NCBI RefSeq assembly: GCF_028898845.1 | Contig: NZ_CP118574.1 | Span: 3,782,001 to 3,846,000, forward strand | Direction: 5' to 3' | Source: Streptomyces sp. WZ-12 | GTDB lineage: Bacteria; Actinomycetota; Actinomycetes; Streptomycetales; Streptomycetaceae | DNA: 64,000 bases | Shown: positions 43,122-52,336 of the stretch, one piece after another | Layout of the letters: each line of letters opens with the position of its first letter | Numbering within the stretch: the stretch's first letter is position 1 | Notes under the pieces: model-generated | Seen by the model: the letters and a program-made list of their open reading frames with translations, nothing else | Told to the model about the DNA's origin: nothing | The model's database searches: none | Translations under genes and position numbers: made by a program

Positions 43122-43381
43122 CGGGACTCCTACCATCGTGCAGACCTACGGAATCGTCGGCTGCACGCTACCGGTTCGCGGCAACGTTCGACATGCGTCC
43201 AGGTCACCGCACCGGCCACCGGCGGCCCCCGCTGCCGGCCCAGCAGAACGCGCCGGGGGCGGGCCGGAATTCCGGCCCGCCCCCGGCAGCACACGGTGGA
43301 ACACCCTTCGACCGGTACTCCCTTCCGCCCGTTTTCGTCCCTCGCCGCGAGGGCTCACCGCGGCGCCTGATGAGGCGTTGC

Positions 43382-44776
43382 TCACGCCGCGACGGCGCGC
43401 AGTTCCATCCGGGCGGCGAATTCCCTTACGACGGGTTCGTCCTGATACGGCTCCAGGCGCTGCCGGAAGTCGTCCAGGTATTCCGCACCGCGGTCCGAGC
43501 GCAGCCCGTTCAGCAACTCGACCGCCCTCGTTCCCGTATGGCAGGCCAACTCGACCTCCCGCTGCTGCACCTGGGCGGTGGCCAGCAGCACCAACCCGAT
43601 GGCGCGGCGCCGCGCGCGGGCCGCCGGATGCCCGTCGAGCGCCTCCTGGGCGCGCTGCGCGGCCGGCGCCGGTTGCCCCAAGTCCCGGTGGCAGTGCGAC
43701 AGTTCGTCCGCCAGGTAGGCCGGGTCGAAGTGGGCGATCCACGCCGGGTCGTCGCCGGTGCCGGTGGCCGCCTCGGCGCGCTCCATCGCGGAGACCGCCC
43801 GCCCCGCCACCGCCTGGAAGGCCCGGGTGTCGCCCATCAGGGCGTGCCCGCGCGCCTCCGCGGCGAAGAACATCGCCTCGGCCCTGGGGGTGACCATGCC
43901 CCGCGCGCCCTCCTGGGCGGCCCGCGCGAGCTGCGAGATCTCCCGCGGATTGCCCAACGAGGCGGCCAGGTGGCTCATGCTGGCGGCGAGGACGTAGCCG
44001 CCGTAGCCGCGGTCGCCGGCCGCCTGTGCGAGCCGCAGGGCCTGGATGTAGTAGCGCTGCGCCAGGCCCGGTTGGCCGGTGTCGACGGCCATGTAGCCGC
44101 CCAGTTCCGTCAACCGGGCGACGGCGGCGAAGAGTTCCCGCCCGACCGCCTCCCGGTACGACCCCGCCAGCAGTCCGGAGACCACGCTGTTGAGGTAGTG
44201 CACGACGACGGGCCGGACGTGCCCGGAGCCGAAGCGGTGGTCCAGTTCACTGAGCGCCGAGGTCATCGCCCGTACGGCCGCCACGTCCGAAACACCCACT
44301 CTGGCACCGGCGTTGCGGGACACCTGGGAATCCGCACCGGTGATCAGCCAGTCCCGGCTGGGCTCGACCAGCGCGGAGGCGGCGACGGTGGACCCGCTGA
44401 GGAAGTCCCGCCGCCCGACGTCGCTGCGCCACAGCTCGCAGACCTGCTCGATGGCCCCTAGGACGGTCGGCGAGAACTGCAGCCCCACCCCGGACGCGAG
44501 GTTCTTCCCGTCGGCCATCCCGATTTCGTCGATGGTGACCGTGCGGGCCAGTTTGCGACCCAGTGCCTCGGCGATGATGGCGGGCGCACGGCCGCGCGGC
44601 TGCTGCCCGCGCAGCCAACGGGCCACCGAGGTCTTGTCGTAACGCAGGTCGAGACCGTGCTCCGCGCCGCACATGTTGACGCGGCGGGCCAACCCCGCGT
44701 TGGAACAGCCGGCTTCCTGAATCAGCGCTTGCAGCCGCTCATTGGGCTGGCGCGCGACGAGTGGCCTGGCGGCCAT
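43382..44776 (-). CDS. NsdA/SCO4441-like regulator with TPR region
   Basis: A 464-residue regulator. It begins RPLVARQPNERLQALIQEAG, followed by an HTH-like part (SNAGLARRVNMCG and KTSVARWLRGQQPRGRAP). The rest is TPR-like, with REISQLARAAQEGARGMVTP and LADELSHCHRDLGQPA. This pattern is that of NsdA and its paralogue SCO4441, which affect sporulation and antibiotic production in S. coelicolor. ATG 44776 has AGGGGG 8 nt upstream. The 476-base upstream gap has an AT-rich palindromic patch, probably its control region. Confidence 0.87.
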   Translation of the reverse strand: MAARPLVARQPNERLQALIQEAGCSNAGLARRVNMCGAEHGLDLRYDKTSVARWLRGQQPRGRAPAIIAEALGRKLARTVTIDEIGMADGKNLASGVGLQFSPTVLGAIEQVCELWRSDVGRRDFLSGSTVAASALVEPSRDWLITGADSQVSRNAGARVGVSDVAAVRAMTSALSELDHRFGSGHVRPVVVHYLNSVVSGLLAGSYREAVGRELFAAVARLTELGGYMAVDTGQPGLAQRYYIQALRLAQAAGDRGYGGYVLAASMSHLAASLGNPREISQLARAAQEGARGMVTPRAEAMFFAAEARGHALMGDTRAFQAVAGRAVSAMERAEAATGTGDDPAWIAHFDPAYLADELSHCHRDLGQPAPAAQRAQEALDGHPAARARRRAIGLVLLATAQVQQREVELACHTGTRAVELLNGLRSDRGAEYLDDFRQRLEPYQDEPVVREFAARMELRAVAA

Positions 44777-44841
44777 GGTGTGTACCCCCTGTACTGCTGC
44801 TGCGCGTTCACCGGCGAACGCCGTCCCCGCGATCAATTCCC

Positions 44842-44880
44842 CGCATATATCTGGGATATCCGAGACATCCGGGATATGCG
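44842..44880. promoter_or_regulatory. AT-rich palindromic patch upstream of the NsdA-like gene
   Basis: CGCATAT and ATATGCG are the outer arms. Inside lie the palindrome GGATATCC and two copies of GGGATAT. It lies 66-104 nt upstream of the start codon in otherwise very GC-rich DNA, as expected for an operator/promoter. The remaining 44881-45252 shows no gene. Confidence 0.45.
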
Positions 44881-45252
44881 CGGTACGAACCCGGAGGGCG
44901 TGCTTCGCAGTGGATGCCCGGGATACGTGCGATGCGCGCGATGCCCGTGCGTCGTCGTGCGAAGCGCGGCCGCCCCCAGGTCCGCGCCGCGGAGGGCTGT
45001 GTCTACGAGGAGGGGTGGCGCGCGGTGTCCGTGCACCGGTCGCGGCGCCGCGGCGCAGGGCTCCCCTGGTGCTCCGCGGCCGTCCGCCGGGCGGTCCGTC
45101 CGCCCGTCACGCAAGTGGCTACCCGCTTCCCGGACCCCATCCGCACACGCGCCCCCACTAGTGCATCCATGCGCCCCACGTGTCGGAACGATGCGCCGGG
45201 GCCGTCACCCATTCGGCCGTAACCCTTGGTGACAAGGGGAGTTGTCCTCTGC

Positions 45253-45924
45253 GTGGAAGAGACCATCGGAGTCACAGGAGCCCCGCAGATCCCCAAACAG
45301 CGCGGCGAGCAATTCATCGACACTGCGGTGCGTTACGCCGAGGAACGCCATTGGGAGGTGTTCCCCGGCGCATGGCTGGAGCACGAGGGCGAGCTGCCGC
45401 GCTGCTCGTGCGACGCCGCCAACTGCCCCTCGCCCGGGGCCCATCCGACCGCCCCCGGCTGGGCCAACCAGGCCAGCGGCAGCGCCACCGCCGTGCGGCG
45501 GATGTGGAGCAAGCAGCCGCGGGCGTCGATCCTGCTGCCCACGGGCCGGACGTTCGAGGCACTCGACGTGCCCGAGATGGCGGGCTGCCTGGCGCTGGCC
45601 CGTATGGAGCGACTGGGCGTGACGCTGGGCCCGGTGACCCGCACCCCCGACCGCCGGATGCTCTTCCTCGTTCTGCCCGGCGCCGCAGCCAAGGTCCCGG
45701 ACATGGTCCGGAACCTCGGCTGGACGCCGGCCGCCCTCGACCTGATCTGCCGCGGCGAGGGCGAGTACATCGCCGCGCCGCCGACCCGGGTGGGCCCGCA
45801 CGGCGCGATCCAGTGGGCGCGCCGCCCCACCGCCAGCAACCGCTGGCTGCCGGACGCCGAGGAGTTGATCAGTCCGCTCGCGTACGCCTGCGCCCGCGAC
45901 GCGGCGGCGCTCCGCACCCGCTGA
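45253..45924 (+). CDS. Stand-alone PrimPol-like (bifunctional DNA primase/polymerase N-terminal) protein
   Basis: A 223-residue protein with the fold pattern of the bifunctional primase/polymerase domain: AVRYAEERHWEVFPGAWLE, a Cys-rich insert (CSCDAANCPSPGAHPT), GWANQASGSATAVRRMW and PAASILL-like strand. The acidic catalytic pair (normally DxD) is reduced to LDVPE, and the later histidine motif reads DRRMLFLV without His, so activity is doubtful. GTG 45253 has AAGGGGAG 11 nt upstream. No helicase or replication gene lies beside it. A remodelled or regulatory role is possible. Confidence 0.75.
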   Translation: MEETIGVTGAPQIPKQRGEQFIDTAVRYAEERHWEVFPGAWLEHEGELPRCSCDAANCPSPGAHPTAPGWANQASGSATAVRRMWSKQPRASILLPTGRTFEALDVPEMAGCLALARMERLGVTLGPVTRTPDRRMLFLVLPGAAAKVPDMVRNLGWTPAALDLICRGEGEYIAAPPTRVGPHGAIQWARRPTASNRWLPDAEELISPLAYACARDAAALRTR

Positions 45925-46020
45925 CGACGGCGCGAAGGGGGCTGTCAGAGCCTGCCCGTATCGTGGGTTGCCAGACGGGGGTCATGACCAGGCCCCTGCG
46001 GGGACGTCGAAGGGCAGGCC

Positions 46021-46856
<836 letters not shown>

Positions 46857-46860
<4 letters not shown>

Positions 46861-48479
46861 GCACCGAGACCGCCCTCGCCACCCCCTCCTCCCTGGTCCC
46901 GGTCTTCATCCGGCTCAAGCTGACGCTGCTGCGCAACGGCCTGCGCCAGTCGCCCGGGCGTACCGCGGCCTTCATCATCTCGGCCCTCGGCGGACTGGTA
47001 GTGGCCGCCGCGGTCGTGATCGCCCTGGTGGCGCTGCGCGGCAATCCGCACGCCGCGGCGCTCGTCGTCCTCCTCACCGGCATGCTCACCCTGGGCTGGG
47101 CGGTGATGCCGCTGTTCTTCCCCACGGGCGACGAGACTCTCGACCCGACCCGCCTGGTGATGCTGCCGCTGCGGCCCCGCCAGCTGATCCGCGCGCTGCT
47201 GGTGACGTCGCTGGTGGGCGTCGGCCCGTTGACGACGCTCGCCCTGGTGGCCAGCTCCGTCGTGGCGGTCGCGAACGGCGCCGCCGCCGCGGTCGTCGGC
47301 GTGCTGGCCGTCGTCCTGGTGGTGCTGGTCTGCGTCACACTGGCGCGGGCCGTCGCCGCCGCCTCGACGCGGCTGTTGACCAGCCGCCGGGGCCGCGATC
47401 TCGCCGTGCTGAGCGGCCTGTTCATCGCCCTGGGCGCCCAGGTCGTCAACGTCGCCGGGCAGCGGCTGGGCCGCGCCGGCGGCCTGGCCGCCCTGGAGCC
47501 GGTGGGCGAGGTGCTGCGCTGGATACCGCCGGCCTCCGCGCTCTCCGCCGTGGACGACGCCGGGCACGGCTCCTACGGGCGCGCCGCGGCCGGCCTGGCC
47601 CTGACGGTGCTGGCCCTGGTGCTGCTCCTGTGGTGGTGGCAGCGGACCCTGACCACCCTGATGACCTCGCCGGACTCCTCCACCCTCCAGGCCGTCGACA
47701 AGGACGGCGCGCGCCGGTCCGGCGACGGGGAGCGCGGCCTCGCCCGACTGCTGCCCGAAGGCCGCACCGGCACCGTCATGCTGCGCACGCTGCGCTACGC
47801 CTGGCGCGACCCGAAGTCGAAGATGTCCTGGGCGATGGCGCTGGGCATCGGCCTGATGGTGCCGATCATCACCGCCGCCCAGGGCAACGGCACCATCTAC
47901 ACCTCCTTCTCGGCGTCCGCCCTGCTCGGCATGCAGATGTACAACCAGTTCGGGCAGGACACCTCGGCGTTCTGGATGGTGGCCTCGACGATCGCCTCCC
48001 CCCGGGACGCCCACGAGGAGCTGCGCGCCCGGGCGTTGAGCCTGGCGCTGGTGGCCGTCCCGTACGTCACGCTGGTCGTCGTCGGCTCCGCCGCCCTCCT
48101 CGGCCCCTGGTCGGCCTTCCCTGACGTCTACGGCATCTCGCTGGGCCTCCTGGGCGCGCTGGTCGCCACGGGCGCCATGGCCTCCACGCTGTTCCCGTAC
48201 TCCATCCCGTCCGAGGGCAACAAGAACGTGGCGCCCGGCCAGGCCGGGATCGCCTGGATCAGCCTGCTGGCCGGCTTCCTGACGGCCGCCGTGCTGGTCT
48301 CGCCGCTGGCGGGCCTGATGGTCTGGCTCCATGTGGCCGGCTCTGCGCACCTGTTGTGGGTGCTGATCCCGGCCGGCGCGGTCTACGGCGTGGGCATCGC
48401 GGCGCTGGGCCTGCGGGTGGCGGCGCCCCGGGCGGCGGCCCGGCTGCCGGAGATCCTGGCGGCGGTCAGCAAGGGGTGA
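46857..48479 (+). CDS. ABC exporter membrane protein
   Basis: A 540-residue permease with about 12 hydrophobic segments in two halves (residues 35-265 and 330-535) separated by a charged cytoplasmic loop near 275-310. Each half starts with a segment followed by a cluster of small residues (LFFPTGDETLDPTRLVMLPL and FPYSIPSEGNKNVAPGQAG), as in large ABC-2-like exporters. It is translationally coupled to the ATPase and forms its transporter. A strong terminator lies 65 nt downstream. Confidence 0.87.
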
Positions 48480-48543
48480 CGCGAGGGCTCCGTAGGGGCC
48501 GACCGAACGGCATGGACATCAGGTTCGGTTGAGGTCCCAGGGT

Positions 48544-48581
48544 GTGGGGGTGCCGGCCGTTCAACGGGCCGGCGCCCCCAC
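48544..48581 (+). terminator. Terminator of the ABC exporter operon
   Basis: GTGGGGGTGCCGGCC and GGCCGGCGCCCCCAC form a 15-bp stem with one G-U pair and an 8-nt loop. Confidence 0.8.
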
Positions 48582-49120
48582 TGCGTTCTCCTCCCTGGAG
48601 CCCCCATGCCCGGCGCCGCCCGCACCACCCCGACCACCGTGCCCCGTCCCGTCCCGGAGCCGACACCACGGGCCCACCGGACGCCAGAACCGCCCCGCCC
48701 GGCCGGGGCGCGCGCCACGGCGACCGGCCGCCCCATCGCCCGCCTCCCACACGACGACCTCACCCGCACGCCGAACTGACGGCTGCGCCAAGGGCCTTGA
48801 GACGCCGTGGCCGATCCCCTCCCCACCTCTACGACCTCCACCACCGGACAGCGGGGCCCGATGCGGAGCGGAACCTACTCACCCGCCCCACCCCATGGCC
48901 GTCAACCACCCCGCCCCGGCCAAGGGCGGCTCCGCGGTCAAAGTTTTATCCGGGGATTGCCATCCGACGGCGCGTCAGCTCGCAATGCCGGTGAATTCAC
49001 CCGTAATTGGGCGGGGTTGGCGACGGAACCCGGAAGTCATTTTGCAGGGATTGCGGGGAATGCTCCGGGACGCTCCCGCAGTGGGCGAACGGAAAGCGGC
49101 GCGCAGGCGTCTTCCGCGTT
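48582..49120. other. Gene-poor stretch before the lipoprotein
   Basis: About 540 bases. The left half is Pro/Arg-type GC-rich sequence with no ribosome sites. The right half (from about 48940) is relatively AT-rich (AAAGTTTTATCC, GGTGAATTCACCCGTAATTG) and contains the small palindrome GGTGAATTCACC near 48990. I recognise no gene or RNA. Confidence 0.45.
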
Positions 49121-49150
49121 TCGACACGGATGAAATCGCGCTCCTATGCT
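49121..49150 (+). promoter_or_regulatory. Candidate promoter of the lipoprotein gene
   Basis: TCGACA and TATGCT are spaced by 18 nt, about 74 nt before the GTG start. Confidence 0.45.
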
Positions 49151-49223
49151 CCGCTCACACAGCCGTTCGCGAGCACTGGGCAACGGTGCTGTGAAACGGG
49201 GGAAGCAAGGACCAGGGAGCGTT

Positions 49224-49874
49224 GTGCTGCACTCAAGGACCGCATGGCTGCGCGCCGCCGCGCCGGTCGCCGCATTGGCGCTGGCGCTGACCGCCTGCGG
49301 CGGGAAGAAGAACGCGGCGGCGCCGTCCGCCGGTTCCGGACCGGCCGGCGGGACCAACTCGGCGGACGCCGCGCCGCAGACCGGCGCGGAGCCGACCGGG
49401 ACGGCCGGCGGCGGGGCGCAGCGGCCGGGGCAGAGCGGCACCGGGCAGTACAGGGAAGAGTCCGGGAAGACGACGTACGACGTCGTGGCGCAGCAGGTCC
49501 ACATCGGGACCGAGGACGAGACGAAGAGGATGGTGCAGGACCCGGCGAACGCCAAGGGCCTGATCGCCGCCACCGCCTATGTGAAGTTCACCAACAAGGG
49601 CCCGGGCGTCGTCAAGGGGTTGGCGAAGGTGGACGACGGCGCCGAGATCTACGCGGACGGGCAGCGCGGCGGGCTGCTCATCGCGGCTCCGGCGGACCTC
49701 CCCGGGTGCGAGGACCCGATCGACATCGACAACTGGCAGGTCGGCGAGAGTCACGTCATCTGTCGGACCTACATGATTCCCGCGGGCACCAAGGCGCTTG
49801 AGGTCCGCTGGAGCGGCGAGGGCGCCGCCAAGCCGCTGGCCTGGAAGTTCGACGGGGCCGGCCGGGCGGAGTGA
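49224..49874 (+). CDS. Secreted lipoprotein of unknown function
   Basis: A 216-residue lipoprotein. Its signal peptide ends in LALTACGG (lipobox; Cys near residue 23). A Gly/Ala/Thr/Pro linker (about 25-70) leads to a compact external domain of beta type, with TYDVVAQQVHIGTEDETKRM, AYVKFTNKGPGVVKG and WQVGESHVICRTYMIPAG. Two Cys (LPGCEDP and VICRTY) may form a disulfide. The pattern resembles small immunoglobulin-like lipoproteins common in Streptomyces. GTG 49224 has AGGGAG 4 nt upstream. It is convergent with the alpha/beta hydrolase. Confidence 0.78.
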   Translation: MLHSRTAWLRAAAPVAALALALTACGGKKNAAAPSAGSGPAGGTNSADAAPQTGAEPTGTAGGGAQRPGQSGTGQYREESGKTTYDVVAQQVHIGTEDETKRMVQDPANAKGLIAATAYVKFTNKGPGVVKGLAKVDDGAEIYADGQRGGLLIAAPADLPGCEDPIDIDNWQVGESHVICRTYMIPAGTKALEVRWSGEGAAKPLAWKFDGAGRAE

Positions 49875-49926
49875 ACGGCCCGCAGGGGCGGCCCCGAGGG
49901 GCACGCCGGCGTACGGGCCGTCGGCC

Positions 49927-50799
49927 TCAGGGACGGGCCGCCGCCGAGCGGAGGAATGGCTCGATCGTGCGGTGCCAGGCGTCGGGCCGCTCCCAGGGCA
50001 GCAGATGGCCGGCGTCGGGGATCTCGGCGTACTCGCCGTGTGACAGCACCCGGACCATCTCCTGGGCCTCGGCGCGGCCCAACTCGGCGTCGAGACCGCG
50101 CACGACGAGGGCGGGGCAGCCGACCTGGGCCAGCTCCTCCCAGTGCGCATCGCACACCCAGGTCTCGCGGGCGCGGAGCATCTGGCGGCGGGAGAAGACC
50201 GGGCGCCAGCCGTCGGCGCGCTCGGCCATCACCTCGGCGAAGAACTCCCCGCGGGCCGGCCGGGGGCGCTCCAGCACCGGATCGTCCTCCCCGAACCACT
50301 TGCGGACGTCCGCGAGGGTGGCGAACGGCACCGGCCAGGAGCGGAACCACTCCGACCACTCGCGCTGCGAGGCCGCGCCGAGCGCCGAGGCCCGCATGTC
50401 GCAGATCACCAGCGCGCTGACCAAGTCCGGCCGCCGGGCCGCCACCTGCCAGGCCGTCAGGGCACCCATGGCATGGCCCACCAACGCGACGGGGGGCAGC
50501 CCGAGTTGCTCGATGGCGGCGATGGCGTCGTCGACGTACGCGGTGCGGTCGAGCGGGCCCTCGGCGGGCTTGTCGCTGCGGCCGTGGCCGCGCTGGTCGA
50601 GGGCGACCGCGCGGTGCGTCGCGCCTAACTGACGCGCGGTGTGCGCCCAGTGGGAGGCGCGGCCCATCAGCCCGTGGAGCAACAGCACGCCGGGCCGCCG
50701 CCCGCCGTCCTCCAGCCCGCCACCCTTGGGCGGGTCGGTGAACTCCCAGGCCGCGAGCCGTACGCCGCCGGCCCCCGTCACATCGATACGCCGCACCAT
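49927..50799 (-). CDS. Alpha/beta hydrolase with Ala at the nucleophile position
   Basis: A 290-residue soluble protein of the epoxide-hydrolase/haloperoxidase-like family. The oxyanion region GVLLLHGLMGRASHW, the strand LDQRGHGRSDKP, the acid VVRGLDAELG and the histidine PDAGHLLPWE are all present. The nucleophile elbow reads VGHAMGAL, so the usual Ser or Asp is Ala. It may be a non-catalytic family member or use another mechanism. ATG 50799 has AGGG 4 nt upstream. A LexA-box-like palindrome lies 53-68 nt before the start. Confidence 0.82.
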   Translation of the reverse strand: MVRRIDVTGAGGVRLAAWEFTDPPKGGGLEDGGRRPGVLLLHGLMGRASHWAHTARQLGATHRAVALDQRGHGRSDKPAEGPLDRTAYVDDAIAAIEQLGLPPVALVGHAMGALTAWQVAARRPDLVSALVICDMRASALGAASQREWSEWFRSWPVPFATLADVRKWFGEDDPVLERPRPARGEFFAEVMAERADGWRPVFSRRQMLRARETWVCDAHWEELAQVGCPALVVRGLDAELGRAEAQEMVRVLSHGEYAEIPDAGHLLPWERPDAWHRTIEPFLRSAAARP

Positions 50800-50851
50800 G
50801 TGCCCTGGCACCCCCAATCATCCCCTGGCCAGCCCCGCACACCCCACATTA

Positions 50852-50867
50852 TCGAACCTAGATTCGA
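50852..50867. promoter_or_regulatory. LexA/SOS-box-like palindrome
   Basis: TCGAAC-CTAG-ATTCGA matches the actinobacterial SOS box TCGAAC-N4-GTTCGA at 11 of 12 positions. It lies 53-68 nt upstream of the alpha/beta hydrolase gene, and a -10-like GATAAT (read on the minus strand) overlaps its edge. Confidence 0.5.
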
Positions 50868-51040
50868 ATAGATCGCTTCCGCGCCGAACTCCCCACTTTC
50901 GAGTGACCTTGCTGCGTGATTGGCCACGGCCACCACGGGGAGACATCTGCCGGGAGGCGGGCCCTACCGGGAAGGGGGCCCGTGGGGAACGACCCTGAGA
51001 GCTCGGGGCTCCGGGTCACGGTGGGGGGACATGGGGAGGC

Positions 51041-51072
51041 AGGGCCCCGGCGGCTCGCAGCGCCGGGGCCCT
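51041..51072. terminator. Strong hairpin in an intergenic region
   Basis: AGGGCCCCGGCG and CGCCGGGGCCCT form a perfect 12-bp stem with an 8-nt loop. No annotated gene ends next to it; it may end an unannotated transcript or back up the dmdR1 terminator. Otherwise 50870-51240 shows no gene. Confidence 0.5.
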
Positions 51073-51244
51073 GACCGTCCCCGACCGATCTCGGTGGACG
51101 CATCCGAGCCCCCTCGGCCGTCGACGCATCACGCGGGAGTGACGACGCATGGCCATGCGTCAGCGCCAGGGTGACACGAGACCGGCCGATCCGCACGGAT
51201 TCGCACAAGACCGTTCATCGCCACCGGAGTTGACACCCCATGAA

Positions 51245-51286
51245 CGAGCCCGCCGGCCTGCGCATCGGCGCAGTTCAGCGGGCTCG
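51245..51286 (-). terminator. Terminator of dmdR1
   Basis: CGAGCCCGC/GCGGGCTCG is the outer stem and CTGCGC/GCGCAG the inner stem, about 90 nt past the dmdR1 stop. Confidence 0.6.
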
Positions 51287-51374
51287 CGGGAGTGGTCGGC
51301 TGGCGGTGCGGAGCGTAGGCGGCCGGTGCCGCGCACGGGCCGCCGGCCGCGGGGCGCCTGGGGCCGCGGGGGCG

Positions 51375-52067
51375 TCAGCGCTTGGCGACGAAGACGTGTT
51401 GGGCGATCTCGGCGTCCAGCTCGGCGGCCTCGCCGCTGCTGCCGACCAGCACCCCGGCCGGGGACTCCGTCACGCTGACCACCGCGCCCGGCTGCACCCC
51501 GGCCCGCCGCAGCGTGTACATGAGCTGGGCGTCGGCCTGGATGGGCTCGCCGATCCGGCGCACCACGGCCGTCTTGCCGTCGGCGCCGGCGTCCAGATCC
51601 ATCAGGCTCACCATGCCGGCGTCCAGGAACGGGTCGGCCTCGGCCTTCTCGCCCAGCTCCTCCAGGCCCGGGATCGGGTTGCCGTACGGGGACTCGGTGG
51701 GGTGGCGGAGCAGCTCCACGACGCGGCGCTCGACCGCCTCGCTCATCACGTGCTCCCAGCGGCACGCCTCGGCGTGCACCTGCTCCCACTCCAGGCCGAT
51801 GACGTCGACCAGCAGGCACTCGGCGAGGCGGTGCTTGCGCATCACCCGCGTCGCCAGCCGGCGGCCCTCCTCGGTCAGCTCCAGGTGTCGGTCGCCCGCA
51901 ACCGTCAGCAGGCCGTCTCGCTCCATGCGGGCCACGGTCTGGCTGACCGTCGGGCCGCTCTGTTCCAGCCGCTCCGCGATGCGGGCGCGCATGGGGACCA
52001 CACCCTCCTCTTCCAGTTCGAGGATGGTGCGGAGATACATCTCCGTGGTGTCGATCAGTCCGGACAT
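51375..52067 (-). CDS. dmdR1: Iron-dependent DtxR-family repressor DmdR1
   Basis: A 230-residue metal-dependent repressor that, with Fe2+, shuts off siderophore and iron-uptake genes. The winged HTH (about 1-65) has GPTVSQTVARMERDGLL. The metal sites are complete: Met in DTTEMYLR, His and Glu in RKHRLAECLL, and His, Cys, Glu, His in VHAEACRWEHVMSE. A C-terminal SH3-like domain follows (about 150-226). The protein matches Streptomyces DmdR1 in length and sequence. It is divergent from the SIS protein, and a long ORF runs antiparallel over it. Confidence 0.95.
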   Translation of the reverse strand: MSGLIDTTEMYLRTILELEEEGVVPMRARIAERLEQSGPTVSQTVARMERDGLLTVAGDRHLELTEEGRRLATRVMRKHRLAECLLVDVIGLEWEQVHAEACRWEHVMSEAVERRVVELLRHPTESPYGNPIPGLEELGEKAEADPFLDAGMVSLMDLDAGADGKTAVVRRIGEPIQADAQLMYTLRRAGVQPGAVVSVTESPAGVLVGSSGEAAELDAEIAQHVFVAKR

Positions 52068-52113
52068 GCGTGCCCCTCGATATGTCGTGCGGTGGCCCTG
52101 GATTCAATTCTGA
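51382..52113 (+). CDS. Antiparallel ORF over dmdR1 (adm-like)
   Basis: A 243-codon ORF lies entirely opposite dmdR1, ending in a Ser/Arg-rich frame. In S. coelicolor an antiparallel gene called adm, reported to affect siderophore and antibiotic production, lies in this arrangement over dmdR1. The Ser/Arg-rich composition is also what an antisense shadow would give, so coding status is doubtful here. No good ribosome site is visible at its start. Confidence 0.3.
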   Translation: MATKTCWAISASSSAASPLLPTSTPAGDSVTLTTAPGCTPARRSVYMSWASAWMGSPIRRTTAVLPSAPASRSIRLTMPASRNGSASAFSPSSSRPGIGLPYGDSVGWRSSSTTRRSTASLITCSQRHASACTCSHSRPMTSTSRHSARRCLRITRVASRRPSSVSSRCRSPATVSRPSRSMRATVWLTVGPLCSSRSAMRARMGTTPSSSSSRMVRRYISVVSISPDMRAPRYVVRWPWIQF

Positions 52114-52336
52114 CGCATCCCACTGACATCGGTGTCTCCTCGTCCGCCCAGCGGACCCTTGCGGGCCGGTTCAACGGGTGCATTGCCCGGCGTATTGACA
52201 GCGCACTGGTACAGACCGCAACGTGATCCGGGCCACTGCGCCACGAGGCGGCGGCGCGCCGGTGACGGGCCGGTGACGGCCCGCCACGGATCCCGCCGGG
52301 GATCCCATCCAGACGCGACGAGAGGGGCCCGCGGCA

